In this document: piece by piece, positions 56,073 through 64,000 of the stretch
How the letters are laid out: every line of letters begins with the position of its first letter
How positions within the stretch are numbered: position 1 is the first letter of the stretch
Assembly: GCA_021029095.1 (NCBI GenBank)
Contig: JAJOHG010000095.1
Coordinates: 42,043-106,042 of the forward strand
From: Phellopilus nigrolimitatus
Lineage: Eukaryota > Basidiomycota > Agaricomycetes > Hymenochaetales > Hymenochaetaceae
Reading direction: 5' to 3'
Length of the DNA stretch: 64,000 nt
The notes under the pieces: model-generated
Seen by the model: only the letters and a program-made list of their open reading frames with translations
Told to the model about the DNA's origin: nothing
The model's database searches: none
Program-made: the position numbers and the translations under genes

Positions 56073-58116
56073 GGGACCACATTTCCACTTCTTCACTATT
56101 TTCACCTGTCTTTATCCTGCTCCTGTCATGACCTTCTACGATTCTCTTTTTTCTTCAAAATTTCTACCTTTTTTTCTTGCCTCCCGATTTTGCATCGTCT
56201 TAAGAATATACCTCTGGGCGAGGATGGATCTCGGATTTGCATCGGAGCCGGAAGGAAGAATACGAATGGCTCTTGCTTGTCCTATGTCTGTTCACCATTA
56301 ATACGTATTCTCCTTTCCTCCTTCACGAAGTCAACACGACGCTTGCTTAGCGTTCTGCTTCTATTCCTAATGTATTTTTTTTGTCCAATCCAGTGTACTA
56401 TCTTTTCCCCTCTTTTTTTCTTTCCTGTATCTTGCCGAAGTTCCGCCGTGATCATCGAGTAGTGTGCCTGTTTAGTAGCGTTTTTATTATACGTTCTTGC
56501 ATTCTGGCAGTTCTATTGCTTGAGCGTGTTGCGCCGCGATTTGTGGGAAGCGCGAGGCAGATTAGAAGGCAGAAGCAGAGAGCGGCTGGGGCCGATGAAT
56601 TCAGGAAGCGCAGCCGCGTCCAAGATTCGGGTCCTTCTGAAATGCATTCGGTTTATCGACCGAATGCTGGCCCGCGGGCAGGAGGCAGGGAATATATTGG
56701 AGAAGGGGGCGAGTGTGCGCTTCGGTGTGAATTGTTTCCGAGCTCGTGGTGATAGATTTGTGTCGCGTGGGGTGAGCTGGGTGCTCGGGTGAGGTGTGGG
56801 GACGTTTGGGAGGATTTGGGGGATTTGGGCGGGCGCGTGGTGGGCTTCTTGCCTGCCGGGCGGGGCGGAGTGGTTTTGTGGCTTGGACATTTTGGGATGG
56901 GAGGATGTGGCTTTTGTGGCGAAGTATAGAGTGTCAATTTGTGTCTGCTGAGTCTCGGTCTGTGCGGTCTCTGAAATAAGGAGGGGAGGGGGACTGGCAG
57001 GGAGAGCGCTGAAATGTATAGGCAGAGTGCACGCACGTTTTTTAGTTTGTGCGTTGTTCTGCCGTGGACGGGGAAGCGCCGGAGTTCGGACTCCGCGAAT
57101 GGCGCGCGCGCCACATGCGCGACGGGAGGCGAGGCTTGGAAAATGGGCGATAGTAGAGTTCTGCTCGAGTTGTGTAGATTTCCTGAACACAATGTGCGCG
57201 TTTAAGGGTTTGGGGTACGCAATTTGTGTGCTATAGTGTGCGATGGGGATCGGGATTTATGGATTGCCTTATTTTTGTGCGTTATATCTACGAACTTAAA
57301 AGTCGGAGAATATTCTGGCTCCTAACGCGAGTTTCTGACCGGGGGAAAACAGGAGCTTGCAGCGGGTAGGTGAGCGTGTTATATCCATTGGGGGAAGACG
57401 AGACAGCTCCGTTTGACTTCACACGCTCTCGTAAATTAGGGGTGTCTAGTAGAAAAAAATCAAAGCTAAGTGCTAGTTAGTACCTCTAACCCCCCGCTCC
57501 TTCAAGTTGGTGACGAGAGCCCACGGGCATTGGCTAGTAAATATCGACGTTTCCGCTTATTTTCTGGAGAAGTAGACCTGCCCAGAGCACATGTATGTAT
57601 TCCAAATGTATTGATACAGTTACGAAGACAAAATCACATAGGCAGCAAATGGTGTCAAGCTCTCCAGTTATACAACTTAAACTTAGAAGCTCCAGGAGGA
57701 CGAAAAATAAAAGCTCAGGGCAGGCTGGATGGCTGGGAGCTTCTGCGATCTGTAATAACTTAAATATGAAAAAATGAGGTTTAATTTTCTGTCTGCGACG
57801 AAGAAAACATCAGTATACGAGCATTTCAGGGAAAAGCATAACTGAAATCGATATACGACATAGGTCAAAGCTTTAGACAATCGCGGCCCACTACAGCTTC
57901 CGAAGAAGATGAGCGTTCATTTTATTTGAGTCTATCTCCACTAAATCTGAAAAATACATGTGCAAGCCACCGTAAGCACTATTTGTGACTCCGCTCCAAA
58001 CGGCTTGATCGCCACAAGCAAGGGTAGAGTAAGTCCACGACCACGACCCAAAGACCGCAACAACGCTGCTGCCCGACAGCGACGACGACGACGACGGCAC
58101 CGCCGATAGGACGAAG
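56073..58116. other. Intergenic, no supported gene
   Basis: T-rich 3' flank followed by about 1.5 kb with purine/pyrimidine-biased stretches. A 225-codon frame on the minus strand (56,513-57,190) has low-complexity composition and overlapping frames of similar length; I do not support it. No RNA gene seen. Confidence 0.4.
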
Positions 58117-61100
58117 ATGAGCTCGAGCAGGCCGCCGAGAGCGCCACCGACGCCCTCGCCCTCGCCCGCGCCCCACCACAGCTCGAAGCTGCCCAAGTTC
58201 CTGCAGAAGCAGACGCGCGACCGGAGCAAGTCGGTAATCGAACCCATTATGCAACACGGCGCCAGTGCCGACAGCAACATGGCGAGCTCGTCGTCGTCCT
58301 CGATCGCGAGCCCCGGGACCGACGGCTCCCCCGCCTCGTCGCCCAGGCATCGCTCCGATCGCCGTTCGAGCAAGCTCAAGGGCGTCCTCAAGGAGCTCAA
58401 GGACGACAGAATCGGCGCTGCGTCCCACGCTGACCGCGACCGCGATTACGACCGCGACCCCGCCGACGAGAGCATGGAGGAGGCTCCCGTCATTGTGGAA
58501 CCCATCGCCCATCGCCGCGACGCGGACGAGATCCGAGCGCCCTCTCAGTGCGTCGTCGTCGACTCGCATCACGCGGTGTCGTACTACCCTTCGCATTCCT
58601 CGCAACGCCTCTCAGATATGGGCACGCGTCTCTCAGGCTGGTTCTCACATACCTTCAACTCGTCTTCTACTGATCTCTCGCTGCCGACGATCCTCTCGAA
58701 CGCACCTGCCATGGCCATGTCGCCGAAGTCGAAGTCGGGCGGTCTGGGCCTCCTAACCGCGGCAAGGCACGGCAAGGGCCATCTCGACAAGGCGGTCAGA
58801 TATCTGCTCGACAGCGACTCGACTCCTGATAAATGCACAGAGCCGATCTGGCTACTTGGCGTACAACATCCTGGCTACGAGGCGCCCCCGCCCCCGCCGC
58901 CACGTGCAGCCTCTCCACCACCGTCGGGCCGGCGGAGCTCGCTCGACATGCGGCGCTCGTCCTCATTCCGTAACTCCGTCACTTCTATGCGTGGGGCTAT
59001 GTCATCTCCCGAGCCGAGCAGCGTGTCTCAGCAACAGCAGCAGGTAAACAGGAACCAGCCGACATACTGGCCGCCTGTGTTCTACGCCGACTTCACATCG
59101 CGTGTTCTGGCTCACGTATCGCAGTCCACTATCCGCCGATCCGGGATCACACTTTAGCTCAGCTTGAGGCAGAGTTCTGCAGTCCCCCGTCGCAGTCTGT
59201 CGCGACATCGCCGCGGAAATGGAACTGGCCGGTCGGTGGGGAGAAAGGGTGACGAGTGATTCCGGTTGGGGCTGTATGTTACGGACGGGCCAGTCGCTGC
59301 TTGCGAACGCACTAATACATCTTCACCTTGGGCGCGGTATGCTCATTTTTTCCCTCTCCGTGCCTATCTATTACTCAACTTATTTCACGTCAATAGATTG
59401 GCGCAGACCACCACATCCCGTCCACACCGCTGACTATGCGACATACGTCAAAATTTTAACATGGTTCTTCGATTCGCCAGACCCACACTGTCCATTCAGC
59501 GTGCATCGAATGGCACTGGCAGGGAAGGATCTTGGCAAAGACGTCGGTTCATGGTTCGGACCTAGCACTGCGGCCGGCGCATCAAGTGCGTGTTATCTTT
59601 GCAATCTACATTACAATTTTCCATACTCCGTGACATCTCCATTCCTTAACACCGCGCACTCTCCTTTGCATTACTTGTTTCGTCAATAATCACGTTTTTG
59701 AGCTGACGACTGTGCATTGCAGGACCCTAGTGCACGCTTTCGCAGAGGCGGGGCTCGGCGTGTCTGTCGCCACTGATGGCGTCGTCTATGAGACAGATGT
59801 TCTCGCCGCATCGAACGCTGGCCCTTACATGTTTAGACACTCGCGTATGGCAACATCCTCCCCAAGCACAAGGCGGCGGCGCAGTGGGCAGCCGCAAAGC
59901 TTGATGTCCATCTGGGGTCAGCGACCCGTGCTTGTGCTCGTTGGGATAAGGCTTGGCATCGATGGTGTTAATCCGGTCTACTACGAGGCAGTAAAGGTAT
60001 ACTTTTTTCCCCTCGCGCGTCGCAGATTGGATGGCTAATGTCCATACATAGGCTTTATACACGTTTCCACAATCAGTCGGCATCGCTGGAGGCCGACCTT
60101 CTTCATCTTACTACTTCGTTGGTGCACAGGCAGATAACTTGTTCTACCTTGACCCTCATCACGCTCGCCCTACTGTTCCCCTCCGTCATACCCCTTCGAC
60201 CAGCAATGCTTCCTTATACAACCCAGCAGACTCCCCTCCGACGTCATTCCGCGAGATGCGGCCGATGCCAGGACAGTCCAGGCTTCTTCGTCTTCATCTT
60301 CTTACGTTTCGCGAATGTCGCCCTCGCCTTCACAGGGCTCTGCATCTGGCCAGAGCATGTCGGGTATCATTGAGGGAACTAGATGCGACACAGGAGCACT
60401 ACGTTTCTGCTTACTCGCCTTCGGAGCTGCGCACGTTCCATTGCGATAGGGTCCGCAAGATGCCTCTGTCTGGCCTCGACCCGAGTATGTTGCTTGGCTT
60501 CCTGTGTCGCGATGAGCGCGATTGGAGAGATCTACGTGAAAGGGTTTCTGAGGTGCGTTCTGACTGTCATATTACGAAACAGATTGGATAATGCTGATGC
60601 TTCGCAAACGTGCGTGATTGCATTGCGGTCTCGTGTTCCGATAGATGTCTCGCAAGTACAAGGCAATCTTCTCGATACAGGACGAGCCACCCTCGTGGCC
60701 ATCAGACTCTGACGAGATGGGCATGGAGTCGGTCTCGGACGTCGAAATTGACATCGACGGACCGGCAGATGCCTTTTCGCTGTCGCCGGAGCCGGAAGAG
60801 GGCATGTTCGATGAGGAGAGGGAAAGTAAAAGAGTACGGGAGGACGGTAGAGGTCGGCAAAGCGAGGAGGTGACGACGGAAGAGGATGACATAGCGGATC
60901 CGGTTACGCCGGGCCCGGGGATGACAGCGCAGACTTTCGAGCAGGCATCGAAGCAGGGGGACTCGTTCAAGTCAATGGACCTGGACGAAGACTTACTGGG
61001 AGATGACGAGGATTGGGTTGACCCGTCAATGCCGACGCCGCAGCCGCGCGAGGCACCACGGTTCCCGATCATCCCAATGTCGACCGCAAGCTCGGCCGCG

Positions 61101-61635
61101 ACGACCGCGTCATACGTCTCTGCGTCGTCTTCCTACAGCAATCTGCAACCTGCACCGAGTAAATCCATGAATAGGAACGGGAGCGGGAGCAGGGACAGGG
61201 ACAAAGAGAGAGAGCGGGAACGGGAGAAGGAGAATGAGAATAAGGGAAGGCCTTCACGAACGTCGAAGACAAAGTCGTCGAAGTCCGGTTCGAGCACCGT
61301 CAAGCACGAGGCGTCCGCATCCCAGCAGTCGCAGGAGTACTTTCCCTTCCCCGTGGTCGACGACCGCGAGCCCGACGAAGCCGACGACTTCCACGAGCTT
61401 TCGTCGCAGTCCGATTCGTCGCGCACGCAGCACCACGCGGCAGCGCACGGGCACGGCCGCGTCGTCGCGCACGCCGGTCGCGAGTGTCATTGTGAACAAT
61501 ACCAGCACAAATGGGAGCGGTGGTGCCGGCGGGTCACGGATACGGAACGCGTTTGCACGGGACGGCGGCCGGACGCAGAGCGGCGGGGTGCGCGGGATCG
61601 TCACCTCGGATCTCGAGGACAATAGTGATTTCTGA
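58117..61635 (+). CDS. ATG4: ATG4 autophagy cysteine protease, with apparent indels
   Basis: Atg4 cleaves the Atg8 C-terminus and later frees Atg8 from phosphatidylethanolamine. Seen in order: a disordered N-terminus, [15 protein letters not shown], the catalytic Cys in [20 protein letters not shown] (codon 59,273), [40 protein letters not shown], and catalytic Asp/His in [10 protein letters not shown] (60,151-60,159). An acidic C-terminus ([15 protein letters not shown]) follows. Introns: 59,337-59,396, 59,586-59,722, 59,997-60,051, 60,553-60,644. Normal reading needs small corrections: one extra base near 59,105, one extra near 59,125, one missing near 59,251, and a shift near 61,450 (natural end LEDNSDF at 61,635). 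Serine-rich coding character in the other frame at 60,280-60,380 hints at two more. Either assembly errors or a decaying gene. Confidence 0.85.
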
Positions 61636-62926
61636 AACCAAGCGTCGATGCGTGTGCCTCGTCCGTTTTTATGGCTCCTCTTGTTCCAAGTTCCCATAGC
61701 TTTCTTCCTGGCTTCATCGTGATTCCCGCGCAATCAATGTATATATACACACCATTCATCTTCCGTTCGTTTTTCTTCTTTTCGTCCTTCCTTACCCTGC
61801 TCTCCTTCCGATGCCCGCCCAAGCTAAGCCGAAATGGCTCTTGAACGCAGTCTATCTGTACCTGCCTAACATATACGCTATTTCAGCACCTCCCGCTGCC
61901 TGCTCCCTGATCGTCGGTTGCGTCCGGTTCATTTATTGTCGGTGTCATCCACCGCCCCAACTCCAAGTTTCTCTCAAGCCTTTTGCATTTTTTTTTCGCT
62001 GTCTGTTGCGCGTTATTCTGTATGGTATGTACTTCATCAAACAACCTCTCGACGGGGTGCTGGCGAATCGGGTTTTTTTCTCTCTTTTTTTCGTTCGTTC
62101 GTTCGTTCTTTCTTTTCTTTTCTCTTTCAACTGCAACTTCAACCTACCTCCTGAGCGGACCGACGTGGACGAGCATATTATACCCAGATGTACGTATGGC
62201 AGCGCAGAAAGGAGTGGGTAGCTGTAGGCATAATTGTATAAAATCGCATATTGTGAAAGAATACCGGTTGGACTTACGACGAGCCTAAGGTGCGGGTGAT
62301 ATTTCCATTTTTTTTAGGGGATGAGGGGGCGTGGCGAAACCCCGGCGACTCGTTAAACTATGCTCAGTCCGTTGAGCAGCGTATTAGACGACTTGACGAA
62401 AACGTTCGAGCCACGCATTTTTTGCGTCTTTGATCATTCGCGCAGGTGAACTGAATCACGGAAGAATGCAGGTTAACATTGAAGTACGCAAAGTAAACGA
62501 GTGACTATATAAATAAACAAAATCCTGTGGAGGGGCTACAAAGCTTGACTACAGCCAACAGGGAGATACATCCCGATGCCTCGGTTGTTGTTGGTTGTTG
62601 GTTGTTGAATGCAGTTAATGGGAGATTGCGGCGCAAGATGCGAGAAGCGAAGCGGGGTACACTACGCAGCCGCGTTACGTAAACGCAAGAAAATCTCGAA
62701 CTTGACTGTAATCAAGCGGTGCCCCTGTACAAGTAAGGAAAAGCGAAGGCTTCATGAAGGGTTAAATGAATGGCTTTGTTGCAGTGCGAAACGGAGATCT
62801 GCGAGTCCATGATCGCCTGTGAGACAGTGTGCGAGATGGTGCTTGTCTGGTTACAGATCGTGTCTTTATTTCGCCACAGCAACTTCGGTGCGAACGGAGG
62901 TAGCGAGCTGATTTTGTGGGAGGAAT
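61636..62926. other. Intergenic with simple repeats
   Basis: 3' flank of ATG4. Contains T-rich runs, a (TTCG)n run at about 62,091-62,108 and GTTGTTG repeats at about 62,584-62,605. The minus strand 62,712-62,926 may continue the next gene (RNKDTICNQTSTISHTVSQA), but the stop at 62,927 separates them unless an intron with a GC donor is used. Confidence 0.4.
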
Positions 62927-63605
62927 TCATGCCTGTAAGTTCATTATATCTCCAAGTCGGCTTTCATGAGCACTTGCCTTGAACCGCTCCATGGCTTCAT
63001 CGAGTTGTTCGCGGAGGACACGTAACTGCTCCTTCTCTTTTGATGTGTTGAAGAGACGGGTCACCACGTGTTTCTTTGGTACTCTGTCAGCCTTGACAAT
63101 GGAGAATTGCAGCTCTCTTTACGACAAATTAGTAAATAGCATTGAGCGTCTATTGGCGATTTATTTACCTGCTTAGGTTCACAATTGCAATAAATAAAGG
63201 ATCGGGGACACTTGTCGAATCCGTGACGAGGTCGGCGAGGAGATCGAGGAGGCTGTCTGCCCTTTTGAAAAGGCGGACCGCGTCGTCCTTGTTCCCTTTC
63301 ATTGTCTATCATTTCACAATACGTTATGAGCAAATATTTTGAGGAAGTATAACATTATTTGTATTTTACCTCGACAAGACTAATGATGTGCGCTACGCCT
63401 CCGACGGCACTCTTCAACGGGGGACAGAAATCGGAGCTCTCTCGAAGGAGTTTATTGACTCCTTGAGAACTATGGGTATTGCGTTGAGGATTTTCTTCCT
63501 CTTCTTCCGGCCGACCGACGACTGCTCGTCCGGGGAGGAGCCAGCATTGGACGACCGAGGGTGAGACCGAAGGCGGCCCCTCAGCCTCCCGGCCAAAGAG
63601 GCCAT
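62927..63605 (-). CDS. NLR-type N-terminal helical-domain protein, possibly truncated
   Basis: Exons 63605-63370, 63305-63169 and 63116-62927. The product starts MASLAGRLRGRLRSHPRSS and contains ILNAIPIVLKES, CPPLKSAVGGVAHIISLVE, DDAVRLFKRADSLLDLLADL and EQLRVLREQLDEAMERFK. The pattern LKES...PPLKSAVGGV...LLDLLADL is typical of the helical N-terminal domain found before NACHT or kinase domains in many basidiomycete STAND/NLR-like proteins. No NTPase follows, so it is a domain-only protein or a remnant. Exon 1 needs a one-base frame change near 63,440 to connect KES to the CPPLK segment. A longer start at 63,764 is in frame but has no domain support. A GC-AG intron after ERFK could extend it. 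Confidence 0.6.
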
Positions 63606-64000
63606 AGTAAGACTTGTGAGACGAAAGTTTTCTTTGTTGAGAGAGTGGAAGAGAGAAATCGGCTTAAGACGATCTAAAACAGCGAGGATGCGCCCCGCCT
63701 GTTGAAGAGCTGACCATCGCTGAGTAGGAGATTTATAGCTCTTGTGGAATACGAAAAGTCCCAAGGACGATGGTTACTTCAGGAGATAGATCTTGAGACG
63801 AAGGCTTCAGACAGATATCGGAGAAGTATAGCTTGGGTCATGGGATTGTTGATAAATGCAGTGAAGTCTTCTATTAGGGCGCGAATTCAGGCTATATAAA
63901 CATTAGTACGGAAACTTGTATAAGTCCTGTGAGAATTTGAAATGAGAATACGTTGTTTCAATTTTAGAACATGTAGCAATTAGGGGCTCAAAAGGGCATT
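63606..64000. other. Window edge, no gene seen
   Basis: Upstream region of the helical-domain gene. The frame open from 63,764 lacks coding character before the ATG at 63,605. Nothing else recognised. Confidence 0.35.

Noticed and set aside
56513..57190. 225-codon minus-strand ORF
   Set aside because: Low-complexity composition, overlapping long frames on the same strand, no motif, no splice support.
1..64000. tRNA, rRNA, CRISPR, bacterial operon or phage features
   Set aside because: I saw none. Intron-rich genes and protein families are fungal; a tRNA scan was not possible here.

Overview
The window reads as nuclear DNA of a filamentous basidiomycete, most likely an Agaricomycete. The genes have many short GT-AG introns (about 50-70 bp). 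Protein families include 45-residue TPR arrays fused to CHAT protease domains, a fungal siderophore acetyltransferase, ATG4, an acetate transporter of the GPR1/FUN34/YaaH family and an NLR-type N-terminal helical domain. No species is claimed.

Left two thirds (1-44.2 kb): a decaying iterated array. Its basic cassette is [TPR-CHAT gene, minus] - [cytosine-deaminase-like remnant, minus] - [siderophore-type acetyltransferase, plus]. Cassette ends are seen five times: acetyltransferase copy 1 (1-964; the rest lies left of the window); unit A (6.6-13.1 kb); a degenerate unit without TPR-CHAT (20.9-25.6 kb); unit B (29.9-37.0 kb); unit C (38.4-44.2 kb). A second-level duplication of about 13 kb, offset by about 24 kb, also carries a gene for an uncharacterised basic disordered protein (3.05-4.34 kb; broken copy at 25.8-27.5 kb) and a second deaminase fragment. 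The three TPR-CHAT genes stay open. Acetyltransferase copy 1 is open as far as it is visible. The other four acetyltransferases and all seven deaminase copies are broken.

Inside the array (13.6-24.3 kb): a 2,075-bp TIR element with a 7-bp target duplication carries an intron-containing fragment of a coatomer beta-prime (SEC27/COPB2) gene. Next come a second TIR-bounded element, an intact ten-exon ankyrin + ClpB-type AAA+ gene (806 aa) resembling animal SKD3/CLPB, a stub of a small hypothetical gene, and a broken G-protein alpha gene.

Right third (44.7-64 kb): mainly single-copy genes. They are a 152-aa hypothetical protein, an auxin-efflux-carrier-like (ECM3-like) transporter, a Rab-type GTPase with a very large insertion, a candidate multi-exon gene, a GPR1/FUN34/YaaH transporter, ATG4 (with several apparent indels), and a gene for an NLR-type N-terminal helical domain.

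Intact genes were checked by splicing every exon by eye and confirming frame closure. No similarity search or identity calculation was run.
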